Positions 42,875 through 51,664 of a stretch of 64,000 nucleotides of DNA are shown one piece after another; within the stretch, counting starts at the first letter, position 1; each line of letters begins with the position of its first letter. The DNA is taken from contig NZ_SDPO01000003.1 in the NCBI RefSeq assembly GCF_004134865.1, forward strand, positions 310,001 to 374,000, given 5' to 3'. Below the pieces are notes generated by a model. The model had not been told where the DNA came from, searched no databases, and saw only the letters and a list, made by a program, of their open reading frames with translations. A program made the position numbers and the translations under genes. This DNA comes from Agromyces fucosus. GTDB lineage: Bacteria; Actinomycetota; Actinomycetes; Actinomycetales; Microbacteriaceae.

Positions 42875-44661
42875 GACGACGCCTTCGACGAGACCGGCAG
42901 CTGCGACATCCGGGTCACCGAGTGCCAGGCGGTGTGCCGCGCGAGGCCGCGGGTGGCCCGGGCGAGCGGAGGGTGCCGGAGTCCGGCTTGCTCGACGAGG
43001 GGGCCGGCGAGCACCTCGACGGTGGGGCCGACGCCGAGAAGGCGACCGCTGTCCATGACGGCGATGTGGCTCGCGTAGTCGGCGACGAGCTGCAGGTCGT
43101 GGGTGACGACGAGGACCGTGGTGCCGTCGTCGTTGAGCGTGCGCAGCATGTCGAGCAGCTCGGAGGCGCGAGCCCGGTCCTGTCCGAACGTCGGCTCGTC
43201 GAGTGCGAGCACCGGCGCACCGGCGATGAGCGCGGTACCGACGGAGAGGCGCCGCTTCTGCCCGCCCGAGAGCAGGAACGGGTGCTGGCCGCGCAGGGAC
43301 TCGAGGCCGAAGCGCGCGAGCATGGCCTCGACCCGGGGTTCGGCGTCGGCTTCGGAGACGCCCTGCAGATGCAGGCCCTGAGCGAGCTCCTCCGCCACCG
43401 TCGGGGCGATGAACTGGTGCTCGGGGTTCTGGAAGACGAAGCCGATGCGTCGGGCGCGCTCGCGAGCGGCGCAGCGTGCCGGGTCGACGCCGAGCACGTC
43501 GACCGTGCCGCGGGGCGCGGGGATGACGCCCGCGAGTGCCTGCAACAGCGAGGTCTTGCCCGCGCCGTTCGTGCCGACGATCGCGAGGAAGTCGCCGGCA
43601 GTCACGTCGAGGTCGACGCCTTCGACGACGATCGGGCCGCGGCGCCCGCCGCGGCGCACCGAGAGGTCGCGTGCGCGGATCGCGGTCTCGCCGATGACCG
43701 CGATCGCACCGGTCGATCCCGTGCCCGGGCCCATCGAGAGGGTCGGACGCGGCGACAGGGCGGTCGAGCGCACGGGCGACGACGCGCTGAGCGGCGCGGG
43801 GAGGGACGGCAGCGCGTCGAGCGCCTCGGCCAGCTCGGACGGGGTGAGCGGGAGCGGGTCGAGCACGATGCCGGCGTCGCGCAGCCGCATCGCCGCGAGC
43901 GTCGACACGGGCAGCCACACCCCGAGGGCGACGAGCTCGTCGGCGCGCTCGCGCAGGACCTCGCGGGCCGGACCGTCGATCACGAGACGCCCGCCGGCAT
44001 CGAGCACGATGACCCGGTCGACGAGGTCGACGGCCGCGTCGAGGTTGTGCTCGACGAGCACGACCGCGTGGTCGCGCACGCTCGCGAGTTCGCGGAGCAC
44101 CGCGTACACCTCGTCGATGCCGGCGGGGTCCAGGTTCGCCGTCGGCTCGTCGAGCACGAGCACCGGAGCGGCCATGGCGAGCGCGCAGGCGATCGCGAGG
44201 CGCTGCCGCCCGCCGCCCGAGAGCGTGTCGGGGTTCTCCGCGCGGCGGTCCCAGAGGCCGACGAGCTTCAGCGCGCGCTCGGCGCGTTCGAGCACCTCGG
44301 ATGCCTCGACGAGCTGGTTCTCGGGCGCGAAGCACACCTCGTCGAGCACCGTGCCGGTGACGATCTGCGCGTCCGGGTCCTGGAAGACCATCGCGACGTG
44401 CTCGCTCAGCACGCCGACGGGGTGCTCGCTCGTGTCGAGGCCGGCGACGCGCACGGTTCCCTCGAGGGCGGCGGGCACGGCGTGCGGAACGAGCCCGTCG
44501 AGCGCGAGGGTCAGCGTCGACTTGCCGCACCCGCTCGGCCCGAGGATCAGCACGACCTCGCCGCGGGCGACCTCGAAGGAGACATCGACGGGAGTCGCGA
44601 CCTCTGCACCCTCGTGGCGGATGCTCACGCGGTCGAGGTCGAGCAGGGGTGCTGGGGGCAT
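42871..44661 (-). CDS. ECF transporter ATPase, two fused nucleotide-binding domains
   Basis: 596 residues. Domain 1 (about 7-235): Walker A GPSGCGKST, signature LSGGGRQRL, Walker B VLVLDEPTANLDP. Domain 2 (about 325-560): GTNGAGKTS, LSGGQKRRL, VLALDEPTFGQD. These equal EcfA1 and EcfA2 in one chain and power vitamin or metal uptake. The start at 44661 is placed just before the first conserved strand; the frame stays open upstream without a better site. An iron-box-like sequence lies about 60 bp upstream (44720-44738). Confidence 0.85.
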   Translation of the reverse strand: MPPAPLLDLDRVSIRHEGAEVATPVDVSFEVARGEVVLILGPSGCGKSTLTLALDGLVPHAVPAALEGTVRVAGLDTSEHPVGVLSEHVAMVFQDPDAQIVTGTVLDEVCFAPENQLVEASEVLERAERALKLVGLWDRRAENPDTLSGGGRQRLAIACALAMAAPVLVLDEPTANLDPAGIDEVYAVLRELASVRDHAVVLVEHNLDAAVDLVDRVIVLDAGGRLVIDGPAREVLRERADELVALGVWLPVSTLAAMRLRDAGIVLDPLPLTPSELAEALDALPSLPAPLSASSPVRSTALSPRPTLSMGPGTGSTGAIAVIGETAIRARDLSVRRGGRRGPIVVEGVDLDVTAGDFLAIVGTNGAGKTSLLQALAGVIPAPRGTVDVLGVDPARCAARERARRIGFVFQNPEHQFIAPTVAEELAQGLHLQGVSEADAEPRVEAMLARFGLESLRGQHPFLLSGGQKRRLSVGTALIAGAPVLALDEPTFGQDRARASELLDMLRTLNDDGTTVLVVTHDLQLVADYASHIAVMDSGRLLGVGPTVEVLAGPLVEQAGLRHPPLARATRGLARHTAWHSVTRMSQLPVSSKASS

Positions 44662-44719
44662 GGCTGGGCCTGGGCGAGGTGGTTCGGTCGGACGGCCCGC
44701 GACGCGGCATCCGTGGTGC

Positions 44720-44738
44720 TCAGGCAAGCCTAACCTTC
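44720..44738. promoter_or_regulatory. IdeR/DtxR iron-box-like site
   Basis: TCAGGCAAGCCTAACCTTC matches the 19-bp DtxR/IdeR consensus at 13 positions, including the AGGnnAGnCTAACCT core. It is about 60 bp upstream of the ECF ATPase gene and 124 bp before the divergent hexapeptide gene. If real, the transporter would be induced under iron limitation. Confidence 0.5.
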
Positions 44739-44861
44739 GCTCCGTGGACGATCGGCGGCCGGCTCGGCCGCGCCCGGGTGTCGAGCTCGGGAATTCCCCG
44801 GTCAGCCGGAGTGTTGTACCAGTGTTCGGGTGTGGAGTCACCACCCCGGAAGGAGGAGAAC

Positions 44862-45278
44862 GTGGGCATCAGTTACGTCGAGTTCGAGGACGAAGCCGGG
44901 ATCCTGCGTCGCTACCGCAAGCACGTGAACGGCCGGGGCCTCGTGGCCACGACCGCCAAGGTCGACCCGACCGCGTTCGTCGACCCGACGGCATATGTCG
45001 ACTCGGGTGCCGAAGTGCAGCGCGGTGCACAGATCGGCCCCGGCGGCTGGGTCGAGGGCGACGCGATCGTCGCCGAGCGCGCCGTGGTCGGCGTCAACGC
45101 GCACGTCGGTCGTCGGGCGGTCGTCGGCCGCAACGCCGTCGTCGGCCCCTACGCGACCATCGGTCGCGACGCGAAGGTGCAGAACGGCGCTCGCGTGCCG
45201 CGCGAACTCACGATCGCCGACGGCGACGAGTACCGCGCCTCGGGCGACGACCTGCGCCGGCTCGGCCTCGCGGCCTGA
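44862..45278 (+). CDS. Left-handed beta-helix (hexapeptide-repeat) protein
   Basis: 138 residues. At least seven [V/I/A]-x-P/G-x-A-x-V repeats (TAKVDPTAFVDPTAYVDSGA, then VQRGAQIGPGGWVEG and AHVGRRAVVGRNAVVGP) build a left-handed beta-helix. No extra catalytic domain is attached, so acyltransferase or gamma-carbonic-anhydrase-like activity is uncertain; the three metal-binding histidines of gamma-carbonic anhydrases are not evident. A full AAGGAGG at 44850-44856, five bases before GTG 44862, makes this the best ribosome site in the window. Confidence 0.7.
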   Translation: MGISYVEFEDEAGILRRYRKHVNGRGLVATTAKVDPTAFVDPTAYVDSGAEVQRGAQIGPGGWVEGDAIVAERAVVGVNAHVGRRAVVGRNAVVGPYATIGRDAKVQNGARVPRELTIADGDEYRASGDDLRRLGLAA

Positions 45279-45290
45279 GCCTCGCGGGAG

Positions 45291-45320
45291 AGCCTGTCGA
45301 GACCCGGGTTTCGACAGGCT
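45291..45320. terminator. Bidirectional terminator, GAGACC inverted repeat copy 3
   Basis: AGCCTGTCGAGACCC is mirrored by GGGTTTCGACAGGCT with one G-U type mismatch and no loop. It lies between the convergent hexapeptide and sulfatase genes. Confidence 0.65.
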
Positions 45321-45333
45321 CGACCAACAGACG

Positions 45334-47700
45334 CTACTGCCTGGCCATGGCCACCCGCAGGCGTTCCTCCGGGTCGATCAGGTGGTCGTGGTCGTCGTCG
45401 CCGACATCGATCTGGACCCACTGGATCTTGCCGGTGAACCGACTCGACTGCGGTGTGTAGTCGGGGCTGACCGCCGTGCCGGATTCGTAGCCCACATCGG
45501 TCGTCTCGTCGGCGGAGAAGACCATCGGCTGAGTGGCGCCGACTCGTCCGGTGCCCACGGCCTCGCCGTCGTGGTACAGCGTGACGCCGCCGCCCTTGGC
45601 GAGCCCGCCGCCGTCGTAGGCGAACTCCATGCGCACCTGGTGGTTCCCGGCCGGGATGGGCGTCTCGGCCTCGGTCTCGAAGGACTGGATGCCGAGCACG
45701 TTGTAGACGAACTTCAGCTTCCCGCCGCTCACGAAGACGCTCCACCCGCCGAAGCGGCCACCCTGGGCGATGATCACGCCCTCGGCCCCGCCGTCGGGCA
45801 CGTCGACCTCGGCGGTCACCGAGAACGACTTGTTCTTGATGCTGACGACGCTGTTCTCCGAGAGGCGCCCCATGCCGGCGAAGAAGAGCTGTGAGTTCCC
45901 GTGGATGAGGGTCGGCCTGCCCGCGATCTCGGGGTTGAGCCGATCGGCGGTGCGGTCGTCGAGCGGCAGCACGTTGTACTTGACCGCTTCGATCAGCCAG
46001 AGCCGCTGCAGCTCGTGCAGGCGTTCGGGGTGCTCGGCCGACAGGTCCCGAGCCTGGCTGAAGTCGCCGCTGCCGTCGTAGAGCTCCCACACGTCGTCGT
46101 CGAACGCGATCATCGCGCCGCCGACCATGACCCACGGAGTGCGGTGCTTCGTGACCGCGCTCCAGCCCTTGTGGTAGATGCCGCGGTTGCCGAACATCTC
46201 GAAGTACTGCAGTTCGTGACGCTCGGGGGTATCGGGTTCGTTGAAGGAGTAGAGCATGCTCGTGCCCTCCATGGGCGACTGCATCACACCGTTCACCATC
46301 GTCGGCTCGGGCAGCCCGGCCGCCTCGAGGATCGTGGGCGCGATGTCGATGACATGCGTGAACTGCGACCGCACTCCGCCCTGTTCCGTGATGCCCTTCG
46401 GCCAGTGCAGGATGGTGCCGTTGCGGGTGCCGCCCCAGTGCGAGGCGACCTGCTTCGTCCACTGCAGCGGCGAGTTCATCGCCCAGGCCCAGCCGACCGC
46501 GTAGTGGTTGTACGAGCTCGGCGTGCCGAGCTCGTCCATCTTCGAGACCATGAACTCGGGCGTCTCGAGGGCAGCCATGCCGTTGAAGTTCGCCATCTCG
46601 TTGAAGGCCCCGTTGACGGTGCCCTCGGCCGATGCGCCGTTGTCGCCGACGATGTAGTAGATGATCGTGTTCTCGAGCACGCCGAGGTCTTCGATGGCAT
46701 CGATCACGCGTCCGACGTGGTGATCGGTGTGCTCGAGGAAACCGGCGTACACCTCCATCTGGCGTTCGAGCACCGGCTTCAGTTCGTCGGGCATGTCGTC
46801 CCACGCGGGGATCTCGGCGTGGCGTGCCGTCAGCTCGGCATCGGCGGGGATGACCCCGAGTTCCTTCTGGCGCGCGAAGGTCTGCTCGCGCTGCACGTCC
46901 CACCCGGCGGCGAACCTGCCCTTGTACTTGTCGGCCCACTCCGTCGGAACGTGGTGCGGCGCGTGCGTCGCGCCCGGCGCGAAGTATACGAAGAACGGCT
47001 TGTCGGGCATGAGCGCCTTCTGCGTGCGGATCCAGCTCACGGCGTGATCGGCCAGGTCTTCGGTGAGGTGATAGCCCTCCTCGGCCGTCGCCGGCGGCTC
47101 GACCGGAGTCGTGCCGTTGTACAGGGCGGGCTCGTACTGGTTGTTCTCACCGCCGATGAAGCCGTAGAACGTCTCGAAACCTCCGCCGCCCGACGGCCAG
47201 GCGTCGAAGGGACCCATCGGCGACGACTGCCAGACCGGCACCTCGTGGCATTTGCCGAACTGCGCGGTCGAATACCCGTTGAGCTTCAGGGTCATCGCCA
47301 GCGGCGCCTTCGTGTTCGGCTTCAGTGAGCTGTTGCCCGGTGCCGAGGTCGCAGTCTCGGTGATGCTGCCCATGCCGACCGAGTGGTGGTTGCGCCCGCT
47401 GAGCATCGCAGCACGGGTGGGCGCGCACAGGGCGGTCGTGTGGAAGCGGTTGTACTTCAGGCCGCCGGCAGCGAGCTTCTCGGCGTTCGGTGTCGCGCAC
47501 GGCCCGCCGAAGGCGCTCGATGCCCCGAAGCCCACGTCGTCGAGGAGGATGACGAGCACGTTGGGAGCCCCGTCGGGTGGCATCAGCGGCTCGATCGGCG
47601 GATACGCCGTGTCGGGATCCTTGGCGTCGTAGGTCGTCAACCCCGGCGACGGGCGATCGGGAATCGGCAGCATGGTGCGGGCGTGGCGATCTGGCTTCAT
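45334..47700 (-). CDS. Type I arylsulfatase (formylglycine-dependent)
   Basis: 788 residues. The sulfatase signature LCAPTRAAMLSGRN contains Cys92, the residue converted to formylglycine, in the C-x-P-x-R context. Metal ligands Asp54-Asp55 are in VLVILLDDVGFG, and the second metal/His motif appears in YYIVGDNGASAEG. Residues about 560-760 form a beta-sandwich C-terminal part. It hydrolyses sulfate esters. No signal peptide is visible, so it is probably cytosolic. The Met at 47700 follows GGGGGAA; a Met at 47739 would add 13 residues. No formylglycine-generating enzyme is encoded nearby, so activation depends on a gene elsewhere. Confidence 0.88.
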   Translation of the reverse strand: MKPDRHARTMLPIPDRPSPGLTTYDAKDPDTAYPPIEPLMPPDGAPNVLVILLDDVGFGASSAFGGPCATPNAEKLAAGGLKYNRFHTTALCAPTRAAMLSGRNHHSVGMGSITETATSAPGNSSLKPNTKAPLAMTLKLNGYSTAQFGKCHEVPVWQSSPMGPFDAWPSGGGGFETFYGFIGGENNQYEPALYNGTTPVEPPATAEEGYHLTEDLADHAVSWIRTQKALMPDKPFFVYFAPGATHAPHHVPTEWADKYKGRFAAGWDVQREQTFARQKELGVIPADAELTARHAEIPAWDDMPDELKPVLERQMEVYAGFLEHTDHHVGRVIDAIEDLGVLENTIIYYIVGDNGASAEGTVNGAFNEMANFNGMAALETPEFMVSKMDELGTPSSYNHYAVGWAWAMNSPLQWTKQVASHWGGTRNGTILHWPKGITEQGGVRSQFTHVIDIAPTILEAAGLPEPTMVNGVMQSPMEGTSMLYSFNEPDTPERHELQYFEMFGNRGIYHKGWSAVTKHRTPWVMVGGAMIAFDDDVWELYDGSGDFSQARDLSAEHPERLHELQRLWLIEAVKYNVLPLDDRTADRLNPEIAGRPTLIHGNSQLFFAGMGRLSENSVVSIKNKSFSVTAEVDVPDGGAEGVIIAQGGRFGGWSVFVSGGKLKFVYNVLGIQSFETEAETPIPAGNHQVRMEFAYDGGGLAKGGGVTLYHDGEAVGTGRVGATQPMVFSADETTDVGYESGTAVSPDYTPQSSRFTGKIQWVQIDVGDDDHDHLIDPEERLRVAMARQ

Positions 47701-47804
47701 CTTGTTCCCCCGTTGTGTTGACGCGGCATCCGCCGACACCGCCGTCGAGCTCGCCCGGCGAAGCCGGCGACCCGGCCACGGTACCGAGCGCCGAGCGCGG
47801 CCGA

Positions 47805-47823
47805 ATCACCCAATGTGGGTGAT
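47805..47823. promoter_or_regulatory. Inverted repeat ATCACCC-n5-GGGTGAT in divergent region
   Basis: Perfect 7-bp arms around AATGT, about 77 bp before the DUF6325-like gene and about 105 bp before the sulfatase gene. A further GGGTGA lies at 47830. It looks like a regulator site (for example LuxR-type), but no regulator gene is adjacent. Confidence 0.42.
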
Positions 47824-47899
47824 GCCGGTGGGTGAACCCTCCGCGACGCTGAGACCGTGACCGCGCACGCCGGTCGCTCAGCCATGGATCGGAGCAACA

Positions 47900-48376
47900 A
47901 TGACGGAGCAGGCACTGGATGGACTCGGACCGGTCGACTACCTGGTCATCGAGTTCCCCGCCGGAGAGGCCGACTTCTCGGGCGAGATCGCCGAGGAGCT
48001 CGTGCGTCTCGTGGAGGCCGGCACGATCCGGCTCATCGACGCGATCGTCCTGACGAAGGACGCCGACGGCTCGGTCGACGCGGTCGAGTTCGAAGACCTC
48101 GAAGACCTGGGGCCGCTCGTCGCGCTCGAGGCGGAGCTCGCCGAGCTGCTCGCCGCGGAGGACGTGGAGCAGCTCGCGAACGCGATGGAGCCCGGCAGCG
48201 TGGCCGGCGTGATCGTCTACGAGAACCTCTGGGCCGCACCGTTCGCCGCAGCCGCCCGCCGCGCCGGCGGACAACTGATCGCGAGCGGGCGCATCCCGAT
48301 CCAGGCGATCATCGCCTCGCTCGAGGCCGACGAGGCCGACGAGGCCGACGAAGCCAACGAAGAAGAGGGAGCCTGA
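47900..48376 (+). CDS. DUF6325/DUF1269-like protein
   Basis: 158 residues. The start LGPVDYLVIEFPAGEADFSG followed by EELVRLVEAGTIRLIDAIVLTKDADG is characteristic of the actinobacterial DUF6325 family (related to DUF1269), of unknown function and often found in stress-type gene clusters. There is a Glu/Ala-rich middle part and a C-terminus of EADEADEA repeats. No membrane segment. It is followed by two small ORFs, one of them two bases downstream of its stop. Confidence 0.65.
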   Translation: MTEQALDGLGPVDYLVIEFPAGEADFSGEIAEELVRLVEAGTIRLIDAIVLTKDADGSVDAVEFEDLEDLGPLVALEAELAELLAAEDVEQLANAMEPGSVAGVIVYENLWAAPFAAAARRAGGQLIASGRIPIQAIIASLEADEADEADEANEEEGA

Positions 48377-48377
48377 C

Positions 48378-48539
48378 ATGCTGAGAGCCGCACGAATGGG
48401 ACGCGTCGGCGTCGTCGGAGCACCGGTCGCGAGAACGGCGGTGGTTGCCGCCGCCGTGACCCCGGGGCCGTCGCCGATCGCGAAGGCCGCCGTGGTCGGC
48501 GCCGCCGTGACTCCGGGTCGCCGGCGACGCCGCATCTGA
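48378..48539 (+). CDS. 53-residue small protein with Arg-rich tail
   Basis: The ATG lies one base after the DUF6325-like stop codon. The protein contains two copies of a VVxAAVTPGP-type segment (about 22-30 and 39-47) and ends in Arg-Arg-Arg-Arg-Arg-Ile. It is too short for standard ORF lists, but its tight spacing on both sides, regular codon use and position between two co-oriented genes support it. Similar short basic proteins often follow DUF6325 genes, to my recollection. Function unknown. Confidence 0.5.
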   Translation: MLRAARMGRVGVVGAPVARTAVVAAAVTPGPSPIAKAAVVGAAVTPGRRRRRI

Positions 48540-48552
48540 CGGGAGAGCGGCC

Positions 48553-48792
48553 ATGTCGCTGTGGGACTACCTGACCGTGTTCTTCTGGGTCTACGTCGGA
48601 ATCACGTGCCTGTGCATCTTCGTGTACCTGATCGTCGACATCTTCCGCGACCCGACCCTGAGCGGGTGGGCGAAGGCGGTCTGGGTGCTCTTCCTCGTCG
48701 TCCTGCCGTTCATCGGCTCGATCATCTACCTGATCACGCGCGGCGGCGGCATGTCGTCCCGTCGCGGCGGCGATCAGGCCATGCTCGCCTGA
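48553..48792 (+). CDS. PLDc_N-type small membrane protein
   Basis: 79 residues with two membrane helices (about 9-30 and 40-62) joined by IVDIFRDPTLSGWAKAVWVLF, the typical phospholipase-D N-terminal (PLDc_N) module. The usual SHOCT tail is absent. GGGAGAG precedes the ATG. Third gene of the DUF6325-type cluster, followed by a strong terminator. Confidence 0.68.
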   Translation: MSLWDYLTVFFWVYVGITCLCIFVYLIVDIFRDPTLSGWAKAVWVLFLVVLPFIGSIIYLITRGGGMSSRRGGDQAMLA

Positions 48793-48811
48793 GGGGGACC
48801 GGGCGAAGGCG

Positions 48812-48845
48812 GAGCGGGAGCGGTGCGCATGCACCGCTCCCGCTC
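48812..48845. terminator. Bidirectional terminator hairpin
   Basis: A perfect 15-bp stem starting GAGCGGGAGCGGTGC, closed by GCAT, between the convergent PLDc_N and luciferase-like genes. Confidence 0.78.
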
Positions 48846-48853
48846 GTCGCGAT

Positions 48854-49924
48854 TCAGCTCGCGGCGGATGCGCCGCCGGCGAGCAGCTCGTTCGCGAGCA
48901 GTTCGAGCGTCTGCTCCCGCCCGGGGGTCGCGTCGAGGGCCTCGCCCTCGTAGCTGCCGCCGATGGGCGCGAGCATGATCTCGTCGATGCCGTGGCGCGC
49001 CGCGAGGGTGCGCAGTTCGGATGCCGCGGTCGCGGGGTCTCCGATGATCCACCGCCGCTCCATGGTTGCGATGAGCTCGTCGCCGATGGAGTCGGCGGGC
49101 GCGGCGAGCGCCTCCTCGACCGTCTCGAGCGGCCGCATGGGCCGGTTGGTGCGGAGCCGCGCCATCGAGTGCAGCTGCGGCAGCGCGCGAGCCCGCGCCT
49201 CCTCGGCGGTCGGTGCGACCGACGCGTTCACGGTGAGGAACGTCTCGGGCGCCGGGTGCGCCTCGCTCGGCTGGTACTCGGTGCGGTACAACTCGAGCGC
49301 CCGCTCGAGGCCCTCGCCCGAGAAGTGGTTCGCGAAGACGTACGGCAGCCCGAGCGACGCGGCGAGCTTGGCCGAGTAGTCGCTCGATCCGAGCAGCCAG
49401 AGCGTCGGGACATCCGTCGCCGCCGGCGTCGCCGTGATCGCGTACTCGCGCCCGCTCGTGAGGCGCAGCGATGCCCCGTCGGGGGAGAGCAGCGAGAGGA
49501 TGTCGGCGATGTGGTCGGGGAACCGGTCGACGTCGGCCGTCGGGCCCGAGATGCGCAGCAGTTGCGTGATGACCGGATCGCTGCCGGGGGCGCGGCCGAT
49601 GCCGAGGTCGATGCGGCCGGGCGCGAACGCCTCGAGCGCCGCGAATTGCTCGGCGACGACGAGGGGCGCGTGGTTCGGCAGCATGACGCCGCCCGACCCG
49701 ACCCGGATGCGCTCGGTCTTGGCCGCGATCGCGGCGATCAGCACGGGCGGCGTCGTCGAGGCGACGGCCGGCATGTTGTGGTGCTCGGCGAACCAGTAGC
49801 GGGTGAAGTCCAAGCGGTCGGCGAGTTGCGCGAGGCGAACGGATGCCGCGAGCGCACCCGCGCTCGTCTGGCCGGTGCGCACCGGGATGAGGTCGAGCAC
49901 GGAGAGTCGAGGTGAAGAAGTCAT
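48854..49924 (-). CDS. LLM-class flavin-dependent oxidoreductase (MsnO8-like)
   Basis: 356 residues in the bacterial-luciferase TIM-barrel fold. Diagnostic motifs: RYWFAEHHNMPAVASTTPPVLIAAIAAKT (about 42-70), RIRVGSGGVMLPNHAPLVVAEQFAALEA and RIDLGIGRAPGSDP. These match the MsnO8-like subgroup, probably FMN-using monooxygenases of unknown substrate. Divergent from the FAD oxidase downstream. Confidence 0.85.
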   Translation of the reverse strand: MTSSPRLSVLDLIPVRTGQTSAGALAASVRLAQLADRLDFTRYWFAEHHNMPAVASTTPPVLIAAIAAKTERIRVGSGGVMLPNHAPLVVAEQFAALEAFAPGRIDLGIGRAPGSDPVITQLLRISGPTADVDRFPDHIADILSLLSPDGASLRLTSGREYAITATPAATDVPTLWLLGSSDYSAKLAASLGLPYVFANHFSGEGLERALELYRTEYQPSEAHPAPETFLTVNASVAPTAEEARARALPQLHSMARLRTNRPMRPLETVEEALAAPADSIGDELIATMERRWIIGDPATAASELRTLAARHGIDEIMLAPIGGSYEGEALDATPGREQTLELLANELLAGGASAAS

Positions 49925-50138
49925 CCTTCACGGCAACCGGGGCGCGGGGCGGGGTATTCCGACGTGGTCCGGCTGGTGCTGCCACTGAGGGCATCGGAGG
50001 GCGACCCCTGACGCGGGGGAGACCGTGCCGACGTTGTATGGGTTCTCGTTGCGAGCGCCGCCTGAGACCAGAGCGGCCGTCGGAGCGCCGCCCCGAGGGG
50101 CGCGCATGGGCCCGCGACGATCCCGAAAGGAAGCATCC

Positions 50139-51581
50139 GTGAACACCCCCTTGCCGCCGGTCGCCACGACCGACCCAGCCACGCTCTCGCTCCGCGAGGC
50201 GTTCGCATTCCTCGACGACCGCATCGCCGGTCGCGTGCTCATCTCCGGCGACCCCGGATGGGACGCCGCCCGCTCCGCCTGGAATCTCGCGGTCGATCAG
50301 CGCCCCACCGCGATCGTCGTCGCCACGACCACCGACGACGTCGTCCACACCGTGCGCATGGCGGCGGAGCTCGGCGTCGCCGTCGCCCCGCAGGCCACCG
50401 GACACAATGCCGGTCCGCTCGCTGCGGACGACGGCCTCGCCGGCGTCATCCTCCTGCGCACCCACGAGATGCGCGGCGTCGAGATCGACGCCGAGGCCCG
50501 CATCGCGCGCGTCCAGGCCGGTGCGCAGTGGGGCGACGTCGTCGCCGCGGCTGCGCCTCTCGGGCTCACCGCGCTCGCCGGCACCGCCCACGACGTGGGC
50601 GTCGTCGGCTACACCCTCGGCGGCGGCGTGAGCTGGCTCGCCCGCTCGCACGGTCTCGCCGCCAACCACGTCGTGGCGATCGAGCTCGTCACGGCGGACG
50701 GTGCGGCACGCCGGGTGGATGCCGAGAACGACCCGGAACTGTTCTGGGCGCTCCGCGGCGGCGGCGGCGACCTCGGCATCGTCACCGCGCTCGAGTTCGG
50801 CCTCTTCGACGTGCCGACATTGAGCGCCGGAATGCTGCTCTGGCCGATCGAGCGCACCGCCGAGGTGCTCACCGCCTGGTCGGAGTGGGTCGACGGCCTT
50901 CCCGCCTCCGTCACCTCGGTCGCCCGCGTGCTGCGCCTGCCGCCGATGCCGGAGCTGCCTCCCTTTCTCTCGGGTCGCGCGCTCGTCGTCGTCGAGGTCG
51001 CGATGCAGGAGGACCCCGCACGGGCCGACGAACTGCTCGCGCCGCTCCGCGCCCTCGTGCCCGAGGTCGATACCGTGCACCCGCAGTCCACGGCCGAGCT
51101 GCTGCAGCTGCACATGGATCCGCCCCAGCCGGTTCCCGGGCACGGCGACGGCATGATGCTCGACGAGCTGACCCCGGCCGCGATCCGCGCCTTCGTCGAC
51201 GCGGTGGGACCGGATGCCTCCTCGGCCCTGCTCTCCGCCGAGATCCGCCACCTCGGGGGCATGATGGATCCGGGTGTCGCGCGCGCCGCGGCATCCGTTC
51301 ATGGCACTCCGCAGCCCGGCGTCACGGCGGGCTTCGCCGCCGGCTTCCTGCTGTTCGGGGTCGGCATCGCGATGCCCGACAACGGCGCAGCGCTCGCCGC
51401 GTCGCTCGATCGGCTGCTCTCGGCCGTCGAGCCGTGGCGCGCCGACATCGACTACCTGAACTTCGCCGAGCACGCCCGCCCCGCCGAGCGGTTCTTCGGC
51501 GACGATCTCGAGCGGCTGCGCGCGGTCAAGCGGTCGGTCGACCCGGCCCGAGTGATCCGTTCGAATCACCCGATCGGCTGA
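50139..51581 (+). CDS. FAD-binding (berberine-bridge-like) oxidoreductase
   Basis: 480 residues. The N-terminal FAD_binding_4 domain shows RPTAIVVATTTDDVVHTVRMA, the FAD-contacting ATGHNAGPL and GVVGYTLGGGVSWLARSHGLAANHV, with LFWALRGGGGDLGIVTALEF. The C-terminal BBE motif (DYLNFAEHARPAERFFGDD and RLRAVKRSVDP) completes the fold. The family oxidises alcohols, sugars or alkaloid-like substrates, often with covalent FAD. The GTG at 50139 is preceded by AAAGGA; the frame is open upstream but without supporting signals. Confidence 0.82.
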   Translation: MNTPLPPVATTDPATLSLREAFAFLDDRIAGRVLISGDPGWDAARSAWNLAVDQRPTAIVVATTTDDVVHTVRMAAELGVAVAPQATGHNAGPLAADDGLAGVILLRTHEMRGVEIDAEARIARVQAGAQWGDVVAAAAPLGLTALAGTAHDVGVVGYTLGGGVSWLARSHGLAANHVVAIELVTADGAARRVDAENDPELFWALRGGGGDLGIVTALEFGLFDVPTLSAGMLLWPIERTAEVLTAWSEWVDGLPASVTSVARVLRLPPMPELPPFLSGRALVVVEVAMQEDPARADELLAPLRALVPEVDTVHPQSTAELLQLHMDPPQPVPGHGDGMMLDELTPAAIRAFVDAVGPDASSALLSAEIRHLGGMMDPGVARAAASVHGTPQPGVTAGFAAGFLLFGVGIAMPDNGAALAASLDRLLSAVEPWRADIDYLNFAEHARPAERFFGDDLERLRAVKRSVDPARVIRSNHPIG

Positions 51582-51664
51582 GTGGGGACTGTCGCTCGCG
51601 CCCCGGCCTTCATAGGCTGGGGTGCGAGCGACGTCGTCGTCGCCACGACCTCGGGGGAGGAACG

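Noticed and set aside
44740..44861. Vitamin riboswitch before the ECF or hexapeptide gene
   Set aside because: No conserved thiamine, cobalamin or FMN aptamer elements seen; only the iron-box-like site stands out.
45334..47700. Sulfatase cluster with a formylglycine-generating enzyme
   Set aside because: I looked for an FGE or anaerobic maturase gene within several kilobases on both strands and found none.
49990..50138. Possible TPP riboswitch because of CTGAGA at 50062-50067 before the FAD oxidase
   Set aside because: The other conserved TPP elements (the ACCTGAT-type and GGGA segments) are missing and no thiamine gene follows.
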